Position numbers and translations under genes: made by a program
Shown: positions 1 through 6,211 of the stretch, in pieces
Position numbering within the stretch: the stretch's first letter is position 1
How the letters are laid out: each line of letters starts with the position of its first letter
Notes under the pieces: generated by a model
The model's input: only the letters and a program-made list of their open reading frames with translations
What the model was told of the DNA's origin: nothing
Databases searched by the model: none
Assembly (NCBI GenBank): GCA_026421105.1
Contig: JAPKDI010000080.1
Location: 1 to 6,211, forward strand
Length of the DNA stretch: 6,211 nucleotides
Reading direction: 5' to 3'
Source of the DNA: Alphaproteobacteria bacterium
GTDB lineage: Bacteria; Pseudomonadota; Alphaproteobacteria; SHVP01

Positions 1-255
1 TTCCTCCCAATTGAACCCGCATGCCCTAAAACCGCGCATTTGAATGCCTTCCTCCGACAGCTCTAACATCCGCGTATGGCGGATTGCTGTTCTTATCGTG
101 AAAACCAAAAACAACGCCGTTAGTAGCGAAAAAATATAGAGCCAGAAGCGCAAAAGATCATCCAAGAATAGCGGTCCTGCCGAAATAGTCAGGCCGATCA
201 TGGCCTTGGCATCGTCGAGAAGGAGCGTTCGCAGTGTATATCGAAATTGCGTCAC
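1..255 (-). CDS. Small membrane protein, 3' end beyond window (possible PH-like domain)
   Basis: An open frame of 85 codons runs from GTG 255 exactly to base 1 with no stop, so the gene continues past the left edge. The start gives a GTGA overlap with the deacetylase TGA, the same junction type as elsewhere in this cluster. The protein begins MTQFRYTLRTLLLDDAKAMI. It has a short hydrophobic patch (about 19-31) and a strong membrane span at about 37-55 (FWLYIFSLLTALFLVFT), followed by Arg/His-rich RTAIRHTR, which predicts a cytoplasmic C-terminal side. The last part, LELSEEGIQMRGFRACGFNWEE (65-85 in part), looks like the first strands of a bacterial PH-like domain (a GI...G...W pattern), but this is weak recognition. 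G+C is only about 49% by hand count against over 60% in sampled neighbouring rows, partly because of Phe, Ile and Leu codons. I do not recognise a named family. A later ATG at 201 is a less likely start. Confidence 0.72.
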   Translation of the reverse strand, partial: MTQFRYTLRTLLLDDAKAMIGLTISAGPLFLDDLLRFWLYIFSLLTALFLVFTIRTAIRHTRMLELSEEGIQMRGFRACGFNWEE

Positions 256-1004
256 CGAGTTACTCGCGAGACGTCATCCACGTTGAGCCAAACTACCTTG
301 CTGCCGAGCCGACTGAAGAGGGTCTCCAGGAAGGTCCAAGCGGCCGGGTCGTGCACGGCGTGATGGGTCAAGATACCCGTCGGTTCGTTCTCCTTTCCTT
401 GCACCCGCAGCGCAGCCAAACGTTCGCGTAGGGCGCCAAGAATCGGTCCATCGCCGCCATATCCGCGGCTTCCTCGCCAATCGATTATGTCGATGTGGAC
501 ATCGATGACAGTGATACCTGTCACCTCTATCTGGGTCGTTTTGGCCGAAAGCGCGGTGTATCCGGCCCCAATCAGCGCGGCCCCAGCGATTGAGCCAAAG
601 CGGTTCCAAGGCGGCACGAAGATCGGCCGGGCCTGGACACCAAAAGCGTCCTGAACGCGGCGGAGCCCGTCGCGGAGATCCTTCGAAATCTCGCTCAGGG
701 ACCGATGATCACCGAATTCCGACTTTTTCTGCCCCTCCGGGGCGTGATTGGTGTGCCCAAGTCCGTGCGGGACAACGGTGGTCGAGGCGGCCTGTGACGC
801 CAGCCAGGGGAAAAACTCTGGGTCGAGCGACGAAGGAATTACCGCCAGGCATACCGGCACGCGCCCCACAGCACAGGCGTTCAAAAGAGTCGCGACGGCC
901 GGGGCTGGGCCTATGGCATCGTCGTCTCGGAGCCAAAGTGCGGGCGGTGCCGCCCATTGCGCGATCTCTTCATCGAGAGCCTGCCAGGGCTCGGGCTCGA
1001 TCAC
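252..1004 (-). CDS. Divergent polysaccharide deacetylase (NodB/CE4-like), cytoplasmic
   Basis: About 250 residues resembling CE4/NodB metal-dependent deacetylases, which remove the acetyl group of an N-acetyl sugar (or an O-acetyl). Numbered from GTG 1010, LWLRDDDA (25-32) replaces the TFDDG motif and supplies catalytic and metal Asp. PHGLGHTNHAPEGQKKSEFG (81-100) supplies the metal His pair, probably His82 and His86 in an HxxxH spacing. FVPPWNRF (131-138) corresponds to the RxPW motif. ILTHHAVHD (213-221) corresponds to the LxH motif with the catalytic His. Two starts compete: GTG 1010 (10-nt overlap) and GTG 1004, whose GTGA overlap with the upstream TGA matches three other junctions here and has a purine-rich GGTAGAG just upstream, so I chose 1004. 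No signal peptide, so it should act in the cytoplasm on a precursor, as NodB does. The fold call is good; the substrate is inferred from neighbours. Confidence 0.86.
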   Translation of the reverse strand: MIEPEPWQALDEEIAQWAAPPALWLRDDDAIGPAPAVATLLNACAVGRVPVCLAVIPSSLDPEFFPWLASQAASTTVVPHGLGHTNHAPEGQKKSEFGDHRSLSEISKDLRDGLRRVQDAFGVQARPIFVPPWNRFGSIAGAALIGAGYTALSAKTTQIEVTGITVIDVHIDIIDWRGSRGYGGDGPILGALRERLAALRVQGKENEPTGILTHHAVHDPAAWTFLETLFSRLGSKVVWLNVDDVSRVTR

Positions 1005-2161
1005 GCCCACTCTACCGCCGTGGCCCAGTCCGCGATCGCGGCCGCTGCATTGGCAGCACCGTCCGTATCAAGCATGCCGTTTTCGGGAGGATCACGGCGC
1101 CATGCGGTGTCGACCGCTGCCGCCAGCGTTTGGGGCGACAGCGATCGCTCGGCCACCACCTCGATCGGTGTCCAGCGCGCGAGTTCTTTGGCCCGCAATG
1201 TCTGTTCAGTTTCGGCGCCGCCCGCGTAGGGCACGATGACGGCGCGCGTGCCGGCCTCCAGAACCTCCATCACGGTGTTGTAGCCGCCTTGGCTGATCGA
1301 CAGCGCCGCGTTAGTGACGAGCGCGGTGAAATCTGGGCGGCTGCGCTCAACGATGATGCCGGGCCCGGCCATTGCGGCAAGGTCATCGAAGGCGGCCTGA
1401 TCCACGGTGACGCCGACCAAGATGCGCCACGTGCGGTTGCTCATTTTTGAGAGGGAGCGTGCGGCGATTGCTGTTTTTAGAAGATCGGCGCCAACCGCGC
1501 CACCGCCGGCTGAAACGATGACTTCATCCGACCCCTGCCCGGTATTGATCGCGCCGCGCCCAGTTCGATCGACGACATACCCTGTGTAATGAAGCTTATC
1601 GCGAATTCGATCGGCGAGCGGGAAGGTGCGGTCAAACGGAATCAAGTTCTCATCACCGTGAATCAGGACGTGATCGAAAAAGTCGCGCACGCGTTGGAAC
1701 ATCTCATCGTTGCGCTCGGGCTTTTTCTGCGCGACCAAAATGTCGCGAACCGATGAGACAACAACCGGCCGATGCTTGCTCGCGATGGCATCTTGCAAGA
1801 CCGGCTCGATCTCAAAGCGCATTTGGCGGCGCCCAAAGGGAAACAACTCGAACATGATGAGATGCGCGTTGGCCGCCCGATATGCGGCAAGGAAGGCTTC
1901 GGCGCGCCGTTCCTTCCAATCGCCGTCAATAGGCCGGTTGTCATCGTCGACAAGCTCTTTGAAGAACAAGTCGGTTGCGCGAGTTGAGGGTAGTTGGACA
2001 AACTCGGCCGACCCGATGTTGAGGCCGGGGATATCTTGTCCCCCCGACACGATCGTGACCTGAAGTCCGCGGTCCGTCATCGCCCGTGTTAGCGTTGCTG
2101 CTCGTTTGAGATGTCCGATGCCCAATAAGTGCTGGACGTAGAACAGAACGCGGTGTGTCAT
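1001..2161 (-). CDS. MurG-like glycosyltransferase (COG4671 type), complete paralogue
   Basis: A complete 386-residue predicted GT-B glycosyltransferase, paralogous to the first gene of the cluster. FYVQHLLGIGHLKRA (7-21) holds the N-terminal Gly/His loop seen in MurG-like enzymes. FELFPFGR (104-111) sits where the paralogue has DKEPLGLR. SVRDIL (137-142) matches its GLRDVM and YTGYV (192-196) its YTGYL. SAGGGAVG (217-224) opens the donor domain, and QGGYNTVMEVL (291-301) with ETEQ (317-320) forms the nucleotide-sugar site. The start ATG 2161 overlaps the phosphatase stop (ATGA), and the protein ends VEWA with a TGA that overlaps the deacetylase start. There is no membrane segment. Known MurG relatives use UDP-sugars, so a UDP-hexose or UDP-HexNAc donor is plausible but not shown. 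The different central motif suggests it does not duplicate the first gene's job. Confidence 0.91.
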   Translation of the reverse strand: MTHRVLFYVQHLLGIGHLKRAATLTRAMTDRGLQVTIVSGGQDIPGLNIGSAEFVQLPSTRATDLFFKELVDDDNRPIDGDWKERRAEAFLAAYRAANAHLIMFELFPFGRRQMRFEIEPVLQDAIASKHRPVVVSSVRDILVAQKKPERNDEMFQRVRDFFDHVLIHGDENLIPFDRTFPLADRIRDKLHYTGYVVDRTGRGAINTGQGSDEVIVSAGGGAVGADLLKTAIAARSLSKMSNRTWRILVGVTVDQAAFDDLAAMAGPGIIVERSRPDFTALVTNAALSISQGGYNTVMEVLEAGTRAVIVPYAGGAETEQTLRAKELARWTPIEVVAERSLSPQTLAAAVDTAWRRDPPENGMLDTDGAANAAAAIADWATAVEWA

Positions 2162-2745
2162 TCGCCGGCCTGCAAAGGAATATTCATTTGGCGCGCCCTA
2201 ATGCTTCCCGGCGTGATATCGAACAAGTGGGCCGTGGCGGGCCGAATCTTCACCGGTGGTTTGCCCAGCATGTCCCAGTCGTGCGCGGCCGCCATGACCA
2301 CGCGAATTACACCGAGATGCGTGACGGCAACCACGCCGTCGGCTCTTTTTGCAATCTCATCAATCCACGATTGCACCCGGACCAGAACGTCGCGCGGCGA
2401 TTCGCCGCCATCAGGCCGAAAGTCGAAGCCGCGCGCTTCATTTTCCGTCATGGCTTCGCCAAGGGTAGATCGCAACTCCCTGATCGTTCGCCCTTCCCAG
2501 TCACCCCATGACATTTCGATCAGGCGTGGCTCTGTTTTGGCGGGGCCAAACAAAAGGCGTGCAGTTTCTTGCGTGCGTTCTAGCGGGCTTGCGAACACCG
2601 GTAAATCGGTCAGCGCTGCCGGCGCCCGCCATGTCTCGACGGCGGCACGGCCCTCGGGGCTGAGCGGAATATCTGTGCGGCCCTGGGTGCGCTTTTCGGC
2701 ATTCCAGGCGGTCGGCCCGTGCCGGATCAGTGCCAACAAGGTCAC
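2158..2745 (-). CDS. Histidine phosphatase family protein (phosphoglycerate mutase-like)
   Basis: A 195-residue member of the branch-1 histidine phosphatase superfamily (GpmB/CobC/SixA relatives), which removes a phosphoryl group through a phosphohistidine intermediate. LIRHGPTAWN (6-15) carries the RHG motif with the nucleophile His9. QGRTDIPLSPEG (21-32) is the usual following loop. Arg57 in SPLERTQETA is the second phosphate-binding Arg, Glu77 in EMSWGDWEG the likely proton donor, and His143 in VTHLGVIRVV the second catalytic His. All expected catalytic residues are present and the length is normal. No signal peptide. Start GTG at 2745 overlaps the preceding TGA (GTGA), and its own TGA overlaps the ATG of the next gene (ATGA). 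Inside a glycosyltransferase operon it probably acts on a phosphorylated sugar or glycosyl-phosphate intermediate, as GpgP does on glucosyl-3-phosphoglycerate in mycobacteria. That role is inference. Members of this family have very varied substrates, so a housekeeping phosphatase is also possible. Confidence 0.92.
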   Translation of the reverse strand: MTLLALIRHGPTAWNAEKRTQGRTDIPLSPEGRAAVETWRAPAALTDLPVFASPLERTQETARLLFGPAKTEPRLIEMSWGDWEGRTIRELRSTLGEAMTENEARGFDFRPDGGESPRDVLVRVQSWIDEIAKRADGVVAVTHLGVIRVVMAAAHDWDMLGKPPVKIRPATAHLFDITPGSIRARQMNIPLQAGE

Positions 2746-3869
2746 GTCGCTGCGCCCAACGGTTCCAATAATGTGCCCAGTTGGGCGGCAGCGCCGGCGA
2801 GCGACCGCTCCCGCGCCACGAAGGCCGCGGCTTGCCGTCCCATGGTCGCGCGCAAAGACGTATCGCCGAGTAGCCGCGACACCATCATTGCCAGACCTTT
2901 CGCGGCGCCAGGCGGGCCGAGTAGCGCGGTCGTGCCATCTTGGACGACGTCGGGGACGCCGCGTTCGTTACCGGCCACAACGGGGCAACCGGCGGCTTGC
3001 GCCTCAAGGAAGGCCATGCCGAACGCCTCTTCTACGGCCGGCCACAGGTACAAATCCGCTGCGGCGTAAAAGGCGGGCAACGCATCGGGGGCTAACGCCC
3101 CGATAAAGCGCACGCGATCTTGCCAAGGGGCCAACGTGGCCTTGATGGTCTCTGCGGCAGGCCCATCCCCAACGACGAGGTACCCAAAGTCGTTGCGGTC
3201 GAGTGACGCCAGGATGTCCGCAATCACCGCGTAGGACTCGCGCTTTGCATCGTCGCGCATCATCGCAACGGTGAGCACCCACGGTTGTTCGGTGTCGAGG
3301 TCATACGCCTCACCGATCGTGCTGCGATGTGCGCCGCGCTGTGACGCAGCCTTGGCAAAGGGTGTGTGGTCGAGAAAAGGCGGAAAGAAAACATTGCACT
3401 GCGGTTCGTGCAGCAGCGGCGCAACACAGTTCATGTCCAGCTTGGTCGGGCTGAGCACGAGGTCCGCCGCCTTGATGGCTGCGCCCGCGGCATTGTGCCC
3501 AAGCGCCCATGGGCCGTTCGCGCGTTTGGGTGCGTAGGAAGCCTCGGCGATCACGTAGGGAATATTGAGAGCTTGGCATACCGGGGGCCCGATCCAATCC
3601 GGCGCTTTGTAATAGACGTGATAGGTCAACCAAACATCGGGCGGATTGTTGCGCCACGTGGCGATCAGTCGTGCCGCTTCTTGAGCCGCAGCCTGTTGCT
3701 GAGCCCCAAGCCCACTTGCCTCGCGACACCAGGTCCGCAGGGTTGAGGCAACTTCGGGTACGTACCCCGCCTGTTGAAGTGCCGTCATGAACAGACGCGC
3801 GATACTGCGGTCACCCGACGGAACGGCATGATCGGGTGGTTTCATCGGCGCGTAGAACGCTGCGCGCAT
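2742..3869 (-). CDS. Glycosyltransferase, GT4-type (GT-B fold)
   Basis: A 375-residue glycosyltransferase. The N-terminal half starts MRAAFYAPMKPPDHAVPSGD (1-20), then RSIARLFMTAL, and TYHVYYKAPDWIGP at 82-95 probably lines the acceptor site. The donor domain has LTVAMMRDDAKRESY (199-213), where an R..K pair replaces the more usual GR..KG strand, VVGDGPA (232-238), RFIGAL (254-259) and a clean EX7E element EAFGMAFLE (281-289) followed by AAGCPVVAGNERGVPDVV. I chose ATG 3869, one base after the upstream TAG (TAG-A-ATG). A longer reading from GTG 4001 would add 44 residues rich in Cys, Ser, Pro and Arg that overlap the upstream gene by 131 nt and match nothing in the family. The stop overlaps the next gene's GTG (GTGA). 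It is only distantly similar to gene 2, so it probably adds a different residue to the same glycan. GT4 family is likely; activity is unknown. Confidence 0.9.
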   Translation of the reverse strand: MRAAFYAPMKPPDHAVPSGDRSIARLFMTALQQAGYVPEVASTLRTWCREASGLGAQQQAAAQEAARLIATWRNNPPDVWLTYHVYYKAPDWIGPPVCQALNIPYVIAEASYAPKRANGPWALGHNAAGAAIKAADLVLSPTKLDMNCVAPLLHEPQCNVFFPPFLDHTPFAKAASQRGAHRSTIGEAYDLDTEQPWVLTVAMMRDDAKRESYAVIADILASLDRNDFGYLVVGDGPAAETIKATLAPWQDRVRFIGALAPDALPAFYAAADLYLWPAVEEAFGMAFLEAQAAGCPVVAGNERGVPDVVQDGTTALLGPPGAAKGLAMMVSRLLGDTSLRATMGRQAAAFVARERSLAGAAAQLGTLLEPLGAAT

Positions 3870-3870
3870 T

Positions 3871-5121
3871 CTACGCCGCCGCAATACGATGGTGGACGCC
3901 AAACCGATCGGCAAGCACGGCGAGACCTGCGTCCATGCCGAACTGCCCGCGCACGCGCCGCTCTCCTGCGGCACCCAACTGAGCTCGCAACGCCGGGTCA
4001 CCGCAGAGTGCGGCGATCATGTCCGCCAATGCTTGAGGGTGTTCGGGTGGCACGAGGCGTCCGGTCTCGCAGTCGATGATCAGTTCCGGGATGGCCGCCG
4101 TATCGCTTGCGACGCACGCCAGGCCTTGGCTTTGGGCTTCCATCAAGACATTCGGCAAGCCGTCTCGATCGCCGCCTTTGGCGATGCGGCTCGCGAGAAC
4201 GAAGAGGTCTGCTTCGCGATAAAGTTCCAGCACAGATTCTTGTGCGAGCGCGCCGCGGAAATCGACGCAATTACCGATGTGAAGATCATTCGCCATGGCG
4301 TGCAACTTGGTCGCCAAAGCGCCACCGCCAACATGGATAAACCGCCAGTGGACTGTGCTGGGAACGCGCGCTAAGGCGCGGAGCAAAACGTCGTAACCCT
4401 TTTTCTCGACGGCGCGCCCGACCGACAAAATGACGACGGGATTGAAGGCATCGCTTCCGTCCTTAGGATTACGCGGCTCAGGCCGCGGCGGGAATCGGTC
4501 GAGGTTCAAGCCGTGATACGACAGCGCGACCTTGCCCGGTTCTGCCAGGTCTGCGAGATGATAACGATGACCGGCGGTGCATGTCACGGTCCAGTCGGCG
4601 GCTGCGAGTTTTTCCTTCTTCTCCCAGGTCGGAATAGTCCAAATGTCTTTCGCATGGGCCGACATCGAAAACGGTTGGCCGCGCATCATCGCGGAGTAAC
4701 GCGCGACAGATCCCGGTGTATGCATGAAATGGGCGTGGAAGCGGATAATGGTCTCGGGTGCCTCGGCGGCCAGCACGAGCGCTTGGCCGAAGCGGCGAAT
4801 TCGGTTCGGAGTTCGGTCACGAACGAGATCCGCCAGCCATGCCCGCCTGGCGACGCGATAACCAGGCAGCTGCCGTGCGGCCCGCCAGCCACGCCAGACG
4901 CGGCGGGGCTCTTGGTAGAGATACTCAGGCAGATAAAGCACCGGGGCGCGGATCTCTCGGTGGACTGGGTGGGTCGCCGGATCGGTGGGGTGTCGGAGTG
5001 AGACGATACGGATGTCGAGCCCGCATTCTTCGAGCGCGCGAATCTCTTGCGCGATGAAGGTTTCGGAGAGTCGAGGGTAGCCTTTAAGGACGAACGCGAC
5101 CGGGCCAGTCACCGCGGACAC
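3871..5121 (-). CDS. Glycosyltransferase family 4 (WcaL/AmsK-like)
   Basis: Complete 416-residue GT-B retaining glycosyltransferase, close in length to WcaL-type enzymes (about 400 residues) of exopolysaccharide assembly. The N-terminal acceptor domain begins VAFVLKGYPRLSETFI (8-23), the 'YPxxSETFI' opening usual in this group. HAHFMHTPGS lies at 129-138, SAHAKDIW at 154-161 and YHGLNLDRF at 202-210. The donor domain starts with SVGRAVEKKGYDVLL (233-247), the usual GR...KKG phosphate-binding strand. The EX7E-type element is DGLPNVLME (320-328), with Asp in place of the first Glu, a common variant. The start is GTG at 5121, 4 nt after the upstream stop; a second GTG lies three codons inside. 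Upstream SD is weak, which fits coupling to gene 1. No signal peptide or membrane segment is seen. It probably adds one sugar to a lipid-linked acceptor at the inner face of the membrane. Linkage and sugar cannot be assigned, so I give no symbol. Confidence 0.92.
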   Translation of the reverse strand: MSAVTGPVAFVLKGYPRLSETFIAQEIRALEECGLDIRIVSLRHPTDPATHPVHREIRAPVLYLPEYLYQEPRRVWRGWRAARQLPGYRVARRAWLADLVRDRTPNRIRRFGQALVLAAEAPETIIRFHAHFMHTPGSVARYSAMMRGQPFSMSAHAKDIWTIPTWEKKEKLAAADWTVTCTAGHRYHLADLAEPGKVALSYHGLNLDRFPPRPEPRNPKDGSDAFNPVVILSVGRAVEKKGYDVLLRALARVPSTVHWRFIHVGGGALATKLHAMANDLHIGNCVDFRGALAQESVLELYREADLFVLASRIAKGGDRDGLPNVLMEAQSQGLACVASDTAAIPELIIDCETGRLVPPEHPQALADMIAALCGDPALRAQLGAAGERRVRGQFGMDAGLAVLADRFGVHHRIAAA

Positions 5122-5125
5122 GGGA

Positions 5126-6211
5126 TCACGCCTGGCGGGGGATCTGATCGTCGTTGGCCGCCTGTGCGACGTCGCTGACCCAGGGCTGGATGAGGCGGTT
5201 GACGTTCTCCAAGCCCTCCAAGAGGCCCGGCACCACCACGTCGGAGGGGCACTTTTGCTGGGGCAGGGCGCGGATTGCGGCTGCCATCCTTTTGGGTTCC
5301 AGGTCGCCGGTCGCCTCGAGCATGCGGATCAAGCCTAGCTCCTGGGCGCGGGAAGCTCGGATGTATTGCTCCATTCGCGGCTCGGTGCGAGGAACGACGA
5401 TCGCGCGTTTGTCGAGCGAAAGAATCTCGCAAAACGTATTGTATCCGCCCATCGCGATAATTCCGGCGGCGTTTGCTTCAAGTGATTCCATTTGCGGATC
5501 AAACGTAATCGCTTCCACGCGCTTGAGGTTTGAAGCACGGCGCTTGAATTCCTCTTGGCGTTCGGGCTGCATGAAGGGACCAAGCACGAGCAGCGCGGGA
5601 TACGGCAACAACGGATCGCTCTCATACGCGCGCAGCACCCACTCGATCAACTCCTCACCGTCGCCGCCACCACCTGTGGTGACCAACAAATAGGGTTCCT
5701 TGGTGACTTCAGGCGCCGCCCTTGGCAACGCAGTCTGTGGGACGTTGCGACGCAGGTAGCCGGTGTAGGTCATTTTGTCGGCAACGCTCCGCGGCATCGG
5801 TAGATCGGCGAGCGGTTCGCAAATCTGCGGCAGACCGTAGATCCAAATTTCATCGTAGAGACGACGCAGCGCGGGCATCGCATTCTTGCGCTGCCACTCC
5901 GGAGCAAGCAGCGTTGGCGAGTCCATGACATCGCGCAATCCAAGCACCAGTCGCGTACCGCGCTTCTTTAGCATCTCAAGGGTCTCGGTGACCTCGCCGC
6001 GCAGGCCAAGCGGCTCCTTGTCGACGATGAAAACATCGGGATCGAAGATGTCTGCCGTATGGCGGATGATCGACGAGCGCATTGACAATGTTTTCTCGAG
6101 ATCGATGTCGAGGTTCAAGGTCGTGTACTCGCCGTTGCGCAGCTTAATGACGCCAGGGATACGAATGAAATCAACTCGTGCACGAAAGTCGAAGCTGCCA
6201 ATGATCGGTGA
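5126..6211 (-). CDS. MurG-like glycosyltransferase (COG4671 type), N-terminus cut by window edge
   Basis: Predicted GT-B fold glycosyltransferase of the 'predicted glycosyl transferase' group related to MurG, which moves a sugar from a nucleotide donor; donor and acceptor are unknown. The frame stays open to base 6211, giving 361 visible residues. The in-frame TTG at 6118 is not the start, because the 31 codons before it read as typical family sequence (SPIIGSFDFR, VDFIRIPGV). By comparison with the paralogue at 1001-2161 about 45 N-terminal residues are missing, including the expected glycine/His loop. Visible motifs, numbered from the edge: DKEPLGLRGE (about 64-73), LGLRDVMDSP (90-99), TYTGYLRR (148-155), glycine-rich TTGGGGDG (178-185) opening the C-terminal domain, and GGYNT (255-259) followed by the acidic and Gln residues of the MurG-type donor site. 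There is no membrane segment, so it should be cytoplasmic or peripheral. It ends in TGA four bases before the next gene's GTG. The family is fairly sure, the substrate is not. Confidence 0.88.
   Translation of the reverse strand, partial: SPIIGSFDFRARVDFIRIPGVIKLRNGEYTTLNLDIDLEKTLSMRSSIIRHTADIFDPDVFIVDKEPLGLRGEVTETLEMLKKRGTRLVLGLRDVMDSPTLLAPEWQRKNAMPALRRLYDEIWIYGLPQICEPLADLPMPRSVADKMTYTGYLRRNVPQTALPRAAPEVTKEPYLLVTTGGGGDGEELIEWVLRAYESDPLLPYPALLVLGPFMQPERQEEFKRRASNLKRVEAITFDPQMESLEANAAGIIAMGGYNTFCEILSLDKRAIVVPRTEPRMEQYIRASRAQELGLIRMLEATGDLEPKRMAAAIRALPQQKCPSDVVVPGLLEGLENVNRLIQPWVSDVAQAANDDQIPRQA

Larger units (their letters stand above)
1..6211 (-). other. Single polycistronic glycan-assembly operon
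   Basis: All seven genes are co-directional, with junctions of 4 nt (5121/5126), 1 nt (3869/3871) and 4-nt overlaps at 2742-2745 (GTGA), 2158-2161 (ATGA), 1001-1004 (GTGA) and 252-255 (GTGA). Shine-Dalgarno sequences before the internal starts are weak, which fits reinitiation by ribosomes finishing the upstream gene. There is no stretch without a gene, no room for an internal intergenic promoter and no hairpin with a T-run. Both the promoter and the terminator must lie outside the window. Confidence 0.88.

Noticed and set aside
234..431. Plus-strand open frame of 65 codons at the left end
   Set aside because: It is antisense to the end of the deacetylase and the start of the membrane-protein gene, with no ribosome-binding site or recognisable product.
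1032..1148. Two GCGATCGC palindromes (about 1032-1039 and 1141-1148), as in the cyanobacterial HIP1 repeat
   Set aside because: Only two were noticed, both inside a coding region, and the octamer is expected by chance in high-G+C DNA. The proteins do not look cyanobacterial.
590..1450. Plus-strand open frame of 286 codons
   Set aside because: Antisense to the deacetylase and second COG4671 gene, whose motifs are clear; the product is Arg-rich and low-complexity with no family resemblance.
2129..3106. Long plus-strand open frame of 325 codons
   Set aside because: It lies antisense across three well-supported genes (the phosphatase and both glycosyltransferases beside it), and its product is Arg/Ser/Pro-rich with no recognisable domain. 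This is typical of the opposite strand in high-G+C coding DNA.
3871..5121. Naming the GT4 gene wcaL
   Set aside because: The resemblance is to the general WcaL/AmsK group; the neighbouring genes are not a colanic acid cluster, so the symbol would overstate what is known.
1..6211. Possible mobile element, CRISPR array, tRNA or terminator
   Set aside because: The window is coding end to end on one strand. I saw no transposase, direct-repeat array, tRNA-like fold or hairpin followed by a T-run.

Overview
The window is read entirely from the minus strand and is one compact gene cluster with no intergenic space. It holds seven genes, transcribed right to left, and the first and last are cut by the window edges. 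G+C is roughly 60-65% in the rows I counted by hand, GTG starts are common and the stops are mostly TGA. With the protein style (MurG-like COG4671 glycosyltransferases, a NodB-like deacetylase without a signal peptide) this suggests an alphaproteobacterium, perhaps Rhizobiales or Rhodospirillales. That assignment is inference; there is no rRNA or marker gene here.

In transcription order: (1) a MurG-like/COG4671 glycosyltransferase, 5126 to beyond 6211, lacking its N-terminus; (2) a GT4 glycosyltransferase resembling the WcaL/AmsK group, 3871-5121; (3) a second, different GT4-type glycosyltransferase, 2742-3869; (4) a histidine phosphatase with an RHG motif, 2158-2745; (5) a second, complete COG4671-type glycosyltransferase, 1001-2161; (6) a divergent polysaccharide deacetylase (NodB/CE4-like), 252-1004; (7) the first 85 codons of a small membrane protein, 1-255, which runs off the left edge.

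Every junction is tight: gaps of 4 and 1 nt, then four overlaps of 4 nt (GTGA, ATGA, GTGA, GTGA). The genes are therefore almost certainly one polycistronic unit with translational coupling. No promoter, terminator, RNA gene, repeat, mobile element or CRISPR array is visible.

Taken together, four glycosyltransferases, a phosphatase and a deacetylase look like a cytoplasmic assembly line for a glycan or glycolipid carrying an N-acetylated sugar that is deacetylated. The final gene would contribute an inner-membrane component. The product cannot be named from sequence. No polymerase, flippase or ABC exporter is inside the window, so the full pathway must extend beyond it or use other loci. The most useful new points are the uncalled membrane-protein gene at the left edge, the two paralogous COG4671 enzymes in one operon, the signal-less deacetylase, and corrected starts for three genes.
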